The notes beneath the pieces were generated by a model that worked only from the letters and a program-made list of their open reading frames with translations, did no database searches and was not told the origin of the DNA. The translations under genes were made by a program, and so were the position numbers. A DNA stretch of 49,427 nt from Eubacteriales bacterium (GTDB lineage Bacteria > Bacillota > Clostridia > Christensenellales > CAG-138): NCBI GenBank assembly GCA_021373115.1, contig JAJFTI010000038.1, positions 1 to 49,427 of the forward strand. The letters run 5' to 3'. Positions 24,857 to 33,750 of this stretch are shown here, in pieces (within the stretch, counting starts at the first letter, position 1; each line of letters starts with the position of its first letter).

Positions 24857-25672
24857 ATGAAACGCAAAAAACGCAGATCAAAAGCGGATATCATCACGGG
24901 CGTGCTGTATGTCATATTCGGCATGCTTGTTCTTTCGGCCTTGTACGGGCTTGGTTCGCTGGTGTATACGCTGTTGGGCGCGGAGGTTGGCAACAGCTAT
25001 TATGCCGGCCTTGCCGAGGATATGCATACGCAGGACGCGGTGAATTTTACCGCTCTTGCGGCAAAGAACCCGGAGATCAAGGCCTGGGTTACGCTGAACG
25101 ATACGGCAATTAACTTTCCGGTTGTGCAAACGAGCGACAACACGTTTTACCTGACCCACCGGTTCGACGAAAAAAGGAATAAACTTGGTACGCCCTTCAT
25201 CGACGCGGGCAACACGGGAACATTCTCGGACCGGCATACGGTAATTTACGGCCATGCGGTACGCAGCGGGGCTATGCTCGGTTCGCTCTGGGAATACGAG
25301 AATCCGAATTATTACCAGCGGCATCCGGAAATACAGCTTGTCCTGGCGGACGGGCGGCAGCTGACGCTTGCGGTGTTTGCCTGCGCGCGTGTGCCCGGGG
25401 TGCGCAGCTCGATTCCTATTTCGTTTTCCGGCGACGACGACTTTCTTGCAATGGTCGAAAACCTCCGTACGCTCTCGGCGTTTTCCAGCGCGGTGAAGGT
25501 GGAGAGCACAGACCGGCTGGTCAGTTTCTGCGTCGTCACGCCGGATGGCGGGGACGAGCGCCTGTTGGTGAGCTGCAAAATCATTGAGAGTGCGGGCGTA
25601 ACGGCGCTGTCGGACGAGACGGCGGGACCGGCAACCACCGATATTGCCCCAACCGAAATACCGGCCGGCTGA
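24857..25672 (+). CDS. class B sortase
   Basis: 271 residues. A basic N-terminus and one membrane helix (~12-40) give the type II topology of sortases, with the catalytic domain outside. Catalytic residues are all present: His in VIYGHAV (H133), Cys in VSFCVVT (C225) and Arg in DERLLVS (R235). INFPVVQTSDNTFYLTHRF is typical of SrtB. The usual TLSTC is here VSFC. A Thr/Ala/Pro tail follows the domain. The ATG at 24857 is preferred for topology and promoter geometry; an ATG at 24791 would add 22 odd residues. No protein with a sorting signal is visible in the window, so the substrate is elsewhere. Confidence 0.92.
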   Translation: MKRKKRRSKADIITGVLYVIFGMLVLSALYGLGSLVYTLLGAEVGNSYYAGLAEDMHTQDAVNFTALAAKNPEIKAWVTLNDTAINFPVVQTSDNTFYLTHRFDEKRNKLGTPFIDAGNTGTFSDRHTVIYGHAVRSGAMLGSLWEYENPNYYQRHPEIQLVLADGRQLTLAVFACARVPGVRSSIPISFSGDDDFLAMVENLRTLSAFSSAVKVESTDRLVSFCVVTPDGGDERLLVSCKIIESAGVTALSDETAGPATTDIAPTEIPAG

Positions 25673-25722
25673 CCCGGACAGAGTCGTTTGCTGCGAATAC
25701 CGCGCAATTGCGGGTGAAAAAT

Positions 25723-25757
25723 AAAAAACCATGCTTCGTTCGAAGCGTGGTTTTTTT
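25723..25757. terminator. bidirectional terminator between sortase and tatD
   Basis: ACCATGCTT pairs with AAGCGTGGT (one G-T pair), with six As on the left and seven Ts on the right. It closes the sortase gene and the metG-GNAT-tatD operon. Confidence 0.88.
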
Positions 25758-25803
25758 ACAGGACGAAGCGCGTCCGCCGGATAAGGGCGTTCTTTCTACT
25801 GCT

Positions 25804-26577
25804 TTATTTCAAAGAAATGCCGTAGAGCGACAGTGCGTTTTGAAACGTTACTTCCGCCGCTTCGGCCGCCGTGATGCCGCGAGTCTTCGCGAGGGTCTCC
25901 AGCGTGAAGTGAAGGTTCAGCGGACTGTTCCGCTCACCGCGAAGCGGTTCCGGCGTCATATAGGGACAGTCCGTTTCGAGGACGATTCGTTCCAGCGGCA
26001 GTTTCTCCGCGATTGCGCGCTGTTTGCTGGCGTTTTTAAACGTCAGAGCCCCGCCGAACGCGATATAGAACCCCATGTCGATATAGCGAACCGCGTCCTC
26101 GTAGCTGCCGGAGTAGCAGTGCAGAACGCCGCCCAGCCGGCCGCGCCGCGCGTACAGCATGTTCATTACGTCCCCGTGCGCTTCGCGGTCGTGTATGATC
26201 ACGGGCTTTTTTGCCTGCACCGCGAGGTCGAGCTGGTTGGCGAACGCCTCCCGCTGCGCTTCCCGCGGGGAAAAGTCGTAGTGGTAGTCCAGCCCGATTT
26301 CGCCGACCGCGACGATCTTCTTTTGCTCCAGCGCGCGTTCCACGCGCAGCAGGTTCGTGTTGTCCGCCGTGTTTGCCGAATGCGGGTGGATGCCCGCGCT
26401 GCCGTAGACAAAATCATACAGCAGCGTCAGTCCCTGGATCTTCGGGATATCGTTTGCTTCCACACAAGCCTCGACGAACCCGGCTATGCCCGATTCGGGG
26501 AATGAGGCAATGAGCGCGTTGCGGTCCTGCTCAAACCGGTCGTCGAGCAGATGCGCGTGGGTATCGAATAATCGCAT
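25804..26577 (-). CDS. tatD: TatD-family metal-dependent DNase
   Basis: 257 residues, full length. Metal ligands are visible in order: DTHAHLLD at the N-terminus, the Glu of GEIGLDYHYD (~92), His of PVIIHDREAH (~129), His of LHCYSGSYED (~153) and Asp of VLETDCPYMTPEP (~203). TatD proteins are 3'-5' exonucleases/deoxyribonucleases implicated in repair of oxidised DNA ends. AGGAAG precedes the ATG. It is the last gene of the metG operon, a pairing common in Firmicutes. Confidence 0.96.
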   Translation of the reverse strand: MRLFDTHAHLLDDRFEQDRNALIASFPESGIAGFVEACVEANDIPKIQGLTLLYDFVYGSAGIHPHSANTADNTNLLRVERALEQKKIVAVGEIGLDYHYDFSPREAQREAFANQLDLAVQAKKPVIIHDREAHGDVMNMLYARRGRLGGVLHCYSGSYEDAVRYIDMGFYIAFGGALTFKNASKQRAIAEKLPLERIVLETDCPYMTPEPLRGERNSPLNLHFTLETLAKTRGITAAEAAEVTFQNALSLYGISLK

Positions 26578-26594
26578 GCAATGTCTTCCTAACG

Positions 26595-27146
26595 TTATCG
26601 TTGTGTCAAAGTTAAATCGAGATCCATCAGAATCTCGTCAAAATACTCGCCGCGGATCTGAATGCGTCCTTTGTGCCGTCCGACCTCGACGAATCCGAAG
26701 CGCCGGTAGAGCGCAATGGCGCGCTCGTTGCCTTCGCGCACCTCAAGCGAGAGCTGCCGCAGTTCGCCGGTGCTCCTGGCAAAGTCGATCATTGCCTGCA
26801 TGGCGATGGAACCGACGCCGACATGCCAACAGGAGCGCTTGATCGAGATGGCAACCCCGGCGCTGTGCGAAACGCGCTTTCTTGCGGCGGCGCGCACGTC
26901 GCAGACCAGAACGATCTCGCCGCCGATCGTGCCAATGAACATCTTGGTGTTCTTTGCCGCGAGCGTGGTGCGAATCCATTCTTTTTCGCCTTCCACCGTA
27001 AGGCCTTCGATGCCGGTTTCATCACAGAGCAGAAAGTCCGTCTCGCCGCCCACGATCTTCAGGTATTCCACCAGTTCCGGCGCGTCCGCTTCCGCGGGGT
27101 CGCGCAGAAGAAGCGTCCGCCCGTCCCTGAGCCTGTATTCCGCCAT
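26595..27146 (-). CDS. GNAT-family N-acetyltransferase
   Basis: 183 residues. The acetyl-CoA motif region VGVGSIAMQAMIDFAR (~115) and the later LSLEVREGNERAIALYRRFGFVEVG (~135-160) define a GNAT domain close to the RimI/ribosomal-protein-like group. The substrate cannot be inferred. The ATG at 27146 follows AAAGG; a TTG at 27161 is an alternative start. It lies between metG (22 bp gap) and tatD (17 bp gap) in one operon. Confidence 0.92.
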   Translation of the reverse strand: MAEYRLRDGRTLLLRDPAEADAPELVEYLKIVGGETDFLLCDETGIEGLTVEGEKEWIRTTLAAKNTKMFIGTIGGEIVLVCDVRAAARKRVSHSAGVAISIKRSCWHVGVGSIAMQAMIDFARSTGELRQLSLEVREGNERAIALYRRFGFVEVGRHKGRIQIRGEYFDEILMDLDLTLTQR

Positions 27147-27168
27147 AGGATTGCCTTTCAAAACAGCT

Positions 27169-29142
27169 TTATCGAACCTTCAGCCCGGATTCCATCGGCG
27201 CGAGCGTCGTCAGCGCGGAGAGGTTTGCATCCGCCGCATCCGAGGCGCAGAGGATCATGCCGCGGCTTTCCACGCCGCAGAGGGTCACCGGCTTGAGGTT
27301 GGCGACGAGCACCACCGTCTTGCCGACAAGGTCCTCCGGCGCGTACCACTGTTTGATGCCGGAGACGACCGTTCGCGTCTCCTCGCCGACTTCCAGCGTG
27401 AGCTTGAGCAGCTTCTTGCTCTTTTTGATCTCCTCGGCGGCAACGACCTTTGCCAGCCGCAGATCGACCTTGGCGAAATCGTCGTATTCAATCTCCGGCA
27501 GCGGCGCGTCCTCGTCCGCTTCCTCGGCTTTTGCCGGTTCGACGGGCGCGGCGGCGGCCTTCGCTTTTTCCGCTTCGGCGGCAAAGTGCGCAAGCTCCGC
27601 TTCCACGTCGATGCGGGGGAAGAGCGCCTCGCCCTTATGCACCGTCGCGCCGGGTACGCTGCCACCCCATGCGAGCGATCCATACGCGGTCTGCGCGTCG
27701 TTCAACCCCAGCTGGGCAAAGAGTTTTTGCGGCGTGCTCGTGAGGAACGGGATCAGCAGAATGCCGACGATGCGCAGGCTCTCCGCAAGGTTGTAAAGCA
27801 CGGTCTTGAGCCGCTCCCGCCCTGCGTCGCTCTTGGCGAGCGTCCAGGGAGCGGTCACGTCGATGTATTTGTTGCAGGCGCCGACGAGCTTCCAGATCTC
27901 CGCGAGCGCGTCCGGAATATGCAGCTCGTTCATCTGCGCGTCCACCCTTGCGGGCAGTTCGCCCGCGAGTTCGATCAGCGCCGCGTCCTCGTCGCCGATC
28001 GCGGCGGGGGCGGGCAAAACTCCGCCAAAGTATTTATCGATCATCGCGACCGTGCGGCTCAGCAGGTTGCCGAGGTCGTTGGCCAGGTCGGTGTTGATGC
28101 GCGCAATCAGCGCCTCGTTCGAGAAGTTGCCGTCCGAACCGAACGGAACCTCGCGCAGCAGGAAGTAGCGGATCGCGTCCACGCCGTAGCGGTCGCAGAG
28201 CGCGACGGGATCCACCACGTTGCCCTTGCTCTTACTCATCTTGCCGCCGTCGAGCACGAGCCAGCCGTGGCCGAACACCTGCTTGGGCAGCGGTTCGCCA
28301 AGCGCCATGAGCATGATCGGCCAGATGATCGTATGGAACCGCACGATCTCCTTGCCGACGATATGCACGTCCGCCGGCCAGAACTTCCGGTAGAGCGAAT
28401 CGTCATCGCTTCCCCACCCGAGTGCGGTAACGTAGTTCGAGAGTGCGTCCAACCAGACATAGACGACGTGTTTTTCATCGAAATCGACCGGAATCCCCCA
28501 CGTAAAGCTCGTCCGGCTCACGCAGAGGTCCTCCAGGCCGGGCAGGAGGAAGTTCTGGAGCATCTCATTCGTCCGGCTGTTCGGCTGGATGAACGTCGGG
28601 TTGTCCTTGATGTACTGAATCAGCCGGTCGGCGTACTTCGAGAGGCGGAAGAAGTAGCTTTCCTCCTCGACGAGTTCCACGGGGCCGCCGCAGTCCGGGC
28701 AAACGCCGCCCGCCTCCTGCACCTGACGGTCGAGCCAGAAACTCTCGCAGGGGGTGCAGTAGTGGCCGGTGTACTTCGATTTATAGATATCGCCCTGATC
28801 GTAGAGCTTGCGGAACATCTTCTGGACGGCTTTTACGTGGTAGTCGTCCGTCGTGCGGATGAACCCGTCGTAGGAGATGTCCAGCAGCTTCCAAAGGTCT
28901 TTAAACCCGGCGACGATCGTATCCACATACTGCTGCGGGGTCACGCCCGCGGCCTTTGCCTTGCGCTCGATCTTCTGGCCGTGCTCGTCCGACCCGGTCA
29001 GAAAGAAGACGTCGTAGCCGCGCTGGCGTTTGTAGCGGGCAATCGCGTCCGTCGCAACCGTGCTGTAGGCGTGGCCGATGTGCAGGTTCGCGCTCGGGTA
29101 ATAGATTGGCGTGGTGATGTAAAACGTCTTGTTCTCTTCCAT
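27169..29142 (-). CDS. metG: methionyl-tRNA synthetase
   Basis: 657 residues. Class I synthetase with ITTPIYYPSANLHIGHAYST (HIGH motif) at the N-terminus, a zinc knuckle (CTPCESFW, CPDCGGP, ~125-150), KMSKSKGNVVDP (~297-301) and an anticodon-binding helical domain. A C-terminal tRNA-binding OB domain (DFAKVDLRLAKVVAAEEIKKS, ~555-657) is joined by an Ala/Glu-rich linker (~510-545). GGGAGG fixes the ATG at 29142. A T-box leader with AUG as specifier precedes it, so transcription rises when tRNA-Met is uncharged. Confidence 0.98.
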   Translation of the reverse strand: MEENKTFYITTPIYYPSANLHIGHAYSTVATDAIARYKRQRGYDVFFLTGSDEHGQKIERKAKAAGVTPQQYVDTIVAGFKDLWKLLDISYDGFIRTTDDYHVKAVQKMFRKLYDQGDIYKSKYTGHYCTPCESFWLDRQVQEAGGVCPDCGGPVELVEEESYFFRLSKYADRLIQYIKDNPTFIQPNSRTNEMLQNFLLPGLEDLCVSRTSFTWGIPVDFDEKHVVYVWLDALSNYVTALGWGSDDDSLYRKFWPADVHIVGKEIVRFHTIIWPIMLMALGEPLPKQVFGHGWLVLDGGKMSKSKGNVVDPVALCDRYGVDAIRYFLLREVPFGSDGNFSNEALIARINTDLANDLGNLLSRTVAMIDKYFGGVLPAPAAIGDEDAALIELAGELPARVDAQMNELHIPDALAEIWKLVGACNKYIDVTAPWTLAKSDAGRERLKTVLYNLAESLRIVGILLIPFLTSTPQKLFAQLGLNDAQTAYGSLAWGGSVPGATVHKGEALFPRIDVEAELAHFAAEAEKAKAAAAPVEPAKAEEADEDAPLPEIEYDDFAKVDLRLAKVVAAEEIKKSKKLLKLTLEVGEETRTVVSGIKQWYAPEDLVGKTVVLVANLKPVTLCGVESRGMILCASDAADANLSALTTLAPMESGLKVR

Positions 29143-29171
29143 CCTGATGTCCTCCCAAAATTCAATATCCA

Positions 29172-29422
29172 ACAAAAAAAGCATACCGCCCTCGTGTAAG
29201 GACGGCATGCCATAAAAGCGCATTGCCGCTGTACCACCTTACTTCCCCAAAGACGCGGGGGCATAAGTTTCCGCTGTAACGGGCGAAGACCCGCCGCGGC
29301 TGAGGCGAATGGAGCGTTCACCGCGAGAAGCTCGGGAGCCATGTTCGGCAGGGTCGCGATTTCGGGCTTGCACCAATCCCCGAATCTCTAAAAACGCGCG
29401 CCGCGCCTACTCTTTCCGTCGA
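29172..29422 (-). promoter_or_regulatory. T-box riboswitch (Met) upstream of metG
   Basis: The minus strand carries the T-box sequence AAGGTGGTACAGCGG (29226-29240), which pairs with the uncharged tRNA end. A strong terminator (29174-29210) follows just before metG. Upstream lies Stem I, with the AGAGA bulge and GGTGCAAG apical motif (about 29367-29392). On its 3' side, GAACATGG (29339-29346) presents AUG (29340-29342) as the specifier codon for tRNA-Met. Confidence 0.9.
29174..29210 (-). terminator. T-box-controlled terminator
   Basis: GCATGCCGTCCT pairs with AGGGCGGTATGC, followed by seven Ts on the minus strand; competes with the antiterminator containing the T-box sequence. Confidence 0.85.
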
Positions 29423-29440
29423 AGCTCATATTGTTTTGTG

Positions 29441-29470
29441 AGCATATCACTTTTCGCGCGAGGTTGTCAA
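29441..29470 (-). promoter_or_regulatory. metG operon promoter
   Basis: Minus strand TTGACA (29465-29470), 18 bp spacer, TATGCT (29441-29446), starting about 20 bp before the T-box leader. Its -35 overlaps the pth -35 on the other strand. Confidence 0.7.
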
Positions 29471-29492
29471 GAGCGCGGGATCGTGCTAAGAT
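29464..29492 (+). promoter_or_regulatory. pth-mfd promoter
   Basis: TTGTCA (29464-29469), 17 bp spacer, TAAGAT (29487-29492), about 20 bp before the pth ribosome site. Confidence 0.7.
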
Positions 29493-29523
29493 AGGTTGGA
29501 TTTTATTTTTATGGGAGCGCAGC

Positions 29524-30111
29524 ATGTTTATCATAGCCGGACTCGGAAACCCGGGATTATTATATCAGCGCACGCGCCACAACGCGGGCTTTCAGGCGCT
29601 GGACCGGCTGGCGGACGAGCTGCACATCCGCGTGACGAAGCGCGGCTTTAGCGGAATCTACGGCGAGGGCGTCTATCACGGTGAGCGCGTCGCGCTGGTC
29701 AAGCCCACGACCTACATGAACCTCTCCGGCGACTGCATTCAGGCGATTCTGCACTTCTACAAGTGCCCCCTGGAGCACCTGATCGTGCTTTACGACGATA
29801 TTGAACTGCCGGTGGGAACGCTGCGCATCCGCGAAAAAGGCAGCGCGGGCACGCACAACGGCATGCGCTCCATCATAGCCTGTGTTGGCGGCGAAGATTT
29901 TCCGCGCGTCCGCATTGGCGTTGGCGACCGGGACGGCGGGGATCTGAAGGAGCATGTACTCGGAAGGCCCGGCAAGGCGGAGCAGGCCGCGCTGGAAACC
30001 GCCTTTCAAGACGCGGTGAGCGCGGTGAAACTGATCGTCGAGGGCAATCTGCCGGAGGCGCAGGCAAAGTTTAATAAAAAGCACATTGGGGGGGCAAAGA
30101 CGGAACGGTAA
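29524..30111 (+). CDS. pth: peptidyl-tRNA hydrolase
   Basis: 195 residues, full length. It releases peptides from prematurely dropped peptidyl-tRNA. Motifs: FIIAGLGNPG (N9), the catalytic His in RTRHNAGF (H19), KPTTYMNLSG, the Asp in LIVLYDDIELPVG, and GSAGTHNGMRSI. GGGAGCG directly precedes the ATG at 29524. It is followed closely by mfd, as in many Firmicutes. Confidence 0.98.
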   Translation: MFIIAGLGNPGLLYQRTRHNAGFQALDRLADELHIRVTKRGFSGIYGEGVYHGERVALVKPTTYMNLSGDCIQAILHFYKCPLEHLIVLYDDIELPVGTLRIREKGSAGTHNGMRSIIACVGGEDFPRVRIGVGDRDGGDLKEHVLGRPGKAEQAALETAFQDAVSAVKLIVEGNLPEAQAKFNKKHIGGAKTER

Positions 30112-30164
30112 GTCCTTTGCATAACTCCGGAACAAACGAAAATGGGGGAATTCTGACGCCAAGT

Positions 30165-33100
30165 ATGAACCACAGCTCCATATTGCACCTTCTCGATTCC
30201 GCGACAGACTTCCGGCGCATGAAAGACGCGCTGGAGGGGGGCAAAGGCCCGGTCGCGGCGTTCGGCGTTGCGGCAAACGCCAAAGCGCATCTGATCGCCT
30301 CGCTGGCCGAACGGCGGCAGGTGTTGTTTGTGGCCGCAACGGACGTGGCCGCAACGCAGCTCTGCGAAGGCGCGCGGCTGTTTGGCGTGCGCGCGGAACT
30401 GTTTTTGCCGCGCGAAACGCCGCTGACCTATGTTCATGCGGCGTCCGGGGAACAGCGCGGCGAGCGGATCTCCGCGCTCTGCACACTGCTTTCCGGCGAA
30501 CCCTGCGCAATCTGCGCCAGCGCCGCCGCACTCCTGCAGGCGCTCGCGCCGAAGGACGCGTTTGCCGCGAGCCTGTTCCGGCTCTGGGTCGGGGATACGC
30601 ATGATCCGCGCGCGCTGATGGAACAGCTGATTTCGGCGGGTTATGAGCGCGTGGAGATGGTGGAAGGGCGCGGGCAGATTGCCGCGCGCGGCGATCTGGT
30701 GGACGTTTACGCGCCGGGCGAGGAATACCCTGTGCGAATTGAGTTTTTCGGGGACGAAATCGATCAGATGCGCTGGTTCGATCCCGTAACCCAGCGCGGC
30801 GTGGAGCAGATTCGCGAGGTGTTCCTCCGACCGGCTCTGGAAACGCCGCAGCCGAAGGAGCTCACCGCCAAGGCGCTCAGGCGGCTGGAAGGACACGCGG
30901 GGCTCAGCGACGCGGAGGAGGCCTGGAACGCGGGCGTCTCCAGCATCGCGGGCGACGTACTGCTTCCGCTTCTTTATAAAAAAACGGACACGCTGCTGGA
31001 CTATCTTGCGCCGGACGCGATTCTGGCGGTGGACGAAGCGATTCTTATCGACGAAGCGCTGCGAACCGAACAGATGCGCTTTGCCGAAACGGTGCAGGCC
31101 ATGCTCGAACGGGGCGAAGGCCTGCCGGAGCAGGGCGCGCTGGAGCGCGGCGCGAACGAAACGCTGGAGCGGCTGCATACCGGACGAACGGCGCTGCTTT
31201 ACGCGCTCTCACGGACGCACCCGCAGTTTTCGCCCCGCGAAATCGTTACGCTGGAATCCCGCGGCGCGCCGCAGTTCATGGGCGCGTTCGACGAGATTGC
31301 CCGCGAGATTACGCGGCTGAACAGCGCGGGTGAAAAGACGGTTATCTACGCGGGCGAACAGAGCCAGGAGCTTCTTCACAATCTGGAGGAATACGACGCG
31401 AAAGCCACCGTTGCGGAAGAGCTGCCGGACGGGCTGCCCGCCGGAAAAACGCTGATCCTGCCCGGTTCGCTGGCGCGCGGATTCAGTTATCCGCAGATCA
31501 AGACGAACGTCTTCACCGAGTATGAAATCACCGGACGGACGGAGCGCCCGGTCAAACGCTCCCGCTCAAAGAAGCACCTCTCCTTCTCGGAGCTTTCCGT
31601 GGGCGACTATATCGTGCACGAAGCGCACGGCGTGGGCCGCTTTGTCAAGGTGGAAGCGCTGAGTGTGCAGGGCAACACGAAGGACTATTTATTAATCGAA
31701 TACCGCGGCGGGGACCGGCTTTATATCCCGACCGACCAGCTTGACCGCGTACAGAAATACGTCGGCGGCGGGGATGAGGACGTTGCTCCCCCGCTGAGCA
31801 AGCTCGGCGGCGCGGAGTGGACCAACCGCGTGAACAAGGCGAAAAGCGCGGCGAAAAAGCTCGCGGTCGATCTTGCGGCGCTCTACGCGGAGCGCGCAAG
31901 CGCGGCCGGATTCGCGTTTAGCAAGGATACCGCCTGGCAGAGGACGTTTGAGGAGCGTTTCCCCTACGAACTCACACCGGATCAGAAGCAGAGCATTGAG
32001 GAGATCAAGGCGGATATGCAGCAGCTGCGTCCCATGGATCGCCTGCTCTGCGGGGACGTTGGCTACGGCAAAACCGAAGTCGCGCTCCGGGCGGTGTTCA
32101 AGTGCATTCAGGATGGAAAACAGGCGGCGATTCTCGTACCGACCACGATTCTCGCGCAGCAGCATTACAACACCATGTGTTCCCGTTTTGCCGATTTCCC
32201 GGTCAGGGTGGCCTGTTTGTCGCGGTTTCAAACGCCAAAGAAGCGGAACGATATCAAAAAGCAGCTCGCCGAGGGGCAGATCGACGTTGTGGTTGGTACC
32301 CACGCCCTGCTTGCAAAGGACGTGCGCTACAAGGCGCTGGGGCTGCTGATTATCGACGAAGAGCACCGCTTCGGCGTGAACCACAAGGAACAGATGAAGG
32401 AAATGAAAAAGACCGTGGACGTGCTGACGCTCACGGCAACGCCGATTCCGCGGACGCTGAATATGTCCATGACCGGCATTCGGGATATCAGCGTCATCGA
32501 AACACCGCCGGAAGCGCGCTATCCCGTTCAAACCTTTGTACTGGAATATACGGACGCGCTGTTAAAAGATGCGCTCACGCGCGAAATTGCGCGAAAGGGG
32601 CAGGCGTATGTGGTTTCCAACCGTGTGCAGAACATGGAGAATACCGCGCGGCGCCTGGAGACGCTGGTTCCGGAGGCGCGTATTACGATTGCGCACGGGC
32701 AGATGGGCGAAACGCAGCTGGAGCAGGCGATGCTGGACTTTCTGGAGTACCGCTCGGATATCCTGCTCTGCTCGACGATTATCGAAAGCGGGCTGGATAT
32801 TCCAAACGCAAATACGCTCGTGGTGCTGGATGCGGACCGGATGGGGCTTGCCCAGCTCTATCAGCTGCGCGGGCGCGTGGGGCGCTCCAGCCGCATCGGG
32901 TACGCATACTTTACAGTTCAGACCGGCAAGGTGATGAACGAAAAGGCCGCCAAGCGGCTGATGGCGATTCGGGAATTCACGCAGTTTGGCGCGGGGTTCC
33001 AGCTTGCCATGCGCGACTTGGAGATTCGCGGCGCGGGTTCGCTGCTCGGCGCGGAACAGCACGGGCATATTACCGACGTTGGGTACGAATATTACGTCAA

Positions 33101-33617
33101 GCTTGTTCGCCGCGCCGTGGACGAGCAGCAGGGCAGGGAACTGGAGCCCGTTACGGAAACGACCGTGGATATTCCGATTGACGCGCATATTCCGCACGAC
33201 TATGTGCCGAGCGAGATCATGCGGCTGAAAGCCTACCGGAGGATTGCGGAGATCGACGGCACGGAGAGCCGGATGGACGTAACGGAGGAGTTTATCGACC
33301 GCTACGGCGAACCGCCGGAGAGCGTGACAAACCTCATGCGCATCTCCGAGGTCAAGGCGTACGCTTCGCGGGCGTACTTGGAGAGCGTTACCGTTCGCGA
33401 CGGCGAAGCTAAGCTCAAGTTCGGCGCAAACGCGCAGCTCGACGGGGGCAGGCTGATTGCCGCCATCTCGAGTTACGAGGGCGCGCGCCTGCTTGCGGGC
33501 GATCCGCTTACGATTGAAATACGGCAAAAAAACGCCGATGCAGCGTCAATTACCGCGAAACTGCCACAATTCCTTTACACAATTGTCCGTTGCGTTGACA
33601 CGGACGCGGGCATATAA
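30165..33617 (+). CDS. mfd: transcription-repair coupling factor
   Basis: 1150 residues. Mfd removes stalled RNA polymerase from damaged DNA and recruits UvrA. The UvrB-homology region (~1-320; RGQIAARGDLVDVYAPG) is followed by the CarD-like RNA-polymerase-interacting domain (~465-540; VGDYIVHEAHGVGRFVKVE). Next come the RecG-like translocase with Walker A GDVGYGKTEVA (~629), DEEH box (~730), LTATPIPRTLNMSM, and QLRGRVGRS, then the C-terminal TRCF regulatory domain (~1000-1100). The ATG at 30165 is preferred because it begins the family-typical N-terminus; a TTG at 30117 would add 16 residues. It follows pth by 53 bp. The promoter for the next gene overlaps its stop codon. Confidence 0.98.
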   Translation: MNHSSILHLLDSATDFRRMKDALEGGKGPVAAFGVAANAKAHLIASLAERRQVLFVAATDVAATQLCEGARLFGVRAELFLPRETPLTYVHAASGEQRGERISALCTLLSGEPCAICASAAALLQALAPKDAFAASLFRLWVGDTHDPRALMEQLISAGYERVEMVEGRGQIAARGDLVDVYAPGEEYPVRIEFFGDEIDQMRWFDPVTQRGVEQIREVFLRPALETPQPKELTAKALRRLEGHAGLSDAEEAWNAGVSSIAGDVLLPLLYKKTDTLLDYLAPDAILAVDEAILIDEALRTEQMRFAETVQAMLERGEGLPEQGALERGANETLERLHTGRTALLYALSRTHPQFSPREIVTLESRGAPQFMGAFDEIAREITRLNSAGEKTVIYAGEQSQELLHNLEEYDAKATVAEELPDGLPAGKTLILPGSLARGFSYPQIKTNVFTEYEITGRTERPVKRSRSKKHLSFSELSVGDYIVHEAHGVGRFVKVEALSVQGNTKDYLLIEYRGGDRLYIPTDQLDRVQKYVGGGDEDVAPPLSKLGGAEWTNRVNKAKSAAKKLAVDLAALYAERASAAGFAFSKDTAWQRTFEERFPYELTPDQKQSIEEIKADMQQLRPMDRLLCGDVGYGKTEVALRAVFKCIQDGKQAAILVPTTILAQQHYNTMCSRFADFPVRVACLSRFQTPKKRNDIKKQLAEGQIDVVVGTHALLAKDVRYKALGLLIIDEEHRFGVNHKEQMKEMKKTVDVLTLTATPIPRTLNMSMTGIRDISVIETPPEARYPVQTFVLEYTDALLKDALTREIARKGQAYVVSNRVQNMENTARRLETLVPEARITIAHGQMGETQLEQAMLDFLEYRSDILLCSTIIESGLDIPNANTLVVLDADRMGLAQLYQLRGRVGRSSRIGYAYFTVQTGKVMNEKAAKRLMAIREFTQFGAGFQLAMRDLEIRGAGSLLGAEQHGHITDVGYEYYVKLVRRAVDEQQGRELEPVTETTVDIPIDAHIPHDYVPSEIMRLKAYRRIAEIDGTESRMDVTEEFIDRYGEPPESVTNLMRISEVKAYASRAYLESVTVRDGEAKLKFGANAQLDGGRLIAAISSYEGARLLAGDPLTIEIRQKNADAASITAKLPQFLYTIVRCVDTDAGI

Positions 33618-33618
33618 T
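33590..33618 (+). promoter_or_regulatory. promoter of the foldase lipoprotein, overlapping the mfd stop
   Basis: TTGCGT (33590-33595), 17 bp spacer, TATAAT (33613-33618). The -10 contains the mfd stop codon TAA (33615-33617). A TTGACA at 33595-33600 is only 12 bp away and is not usable as -35. Confidence 0.65.
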
Positions 33619-33750
33619 GTACGAGTGGCATATTTTCCGGTAATATTACGCGCTGGGCGCAATACTCCAATATTTACGCGCGCCGCGCGCAAATATATAT
33701 CCTTTCTACGCGTAAAGCGCGGAATAACATAAGGGAGAAATCAGTAGATT

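Noticed and set aside
24791..24857. Upstream ATG start for sortase B
   Set aside because: The extra 22 residues would lie over the promoter, lack a ribosome site and spoil the basic-then-hydrophobic N-terminus.
26716..29199. Very long open frame on the plus strand opposite metG
   Set aside because: It is the antisense shadow of metG and the GNAT gene in GC-rich DNA; the product is Arg/His-rich and has no motif, while the minus-strand proteins match families end to end.
33595..33618. TTGACA next to TATAAT as a consensus promoter
   Set aside because: The spacing is only 12 bp; the usable -35 is TTGCGT at 33590-33595 with 17 bp.
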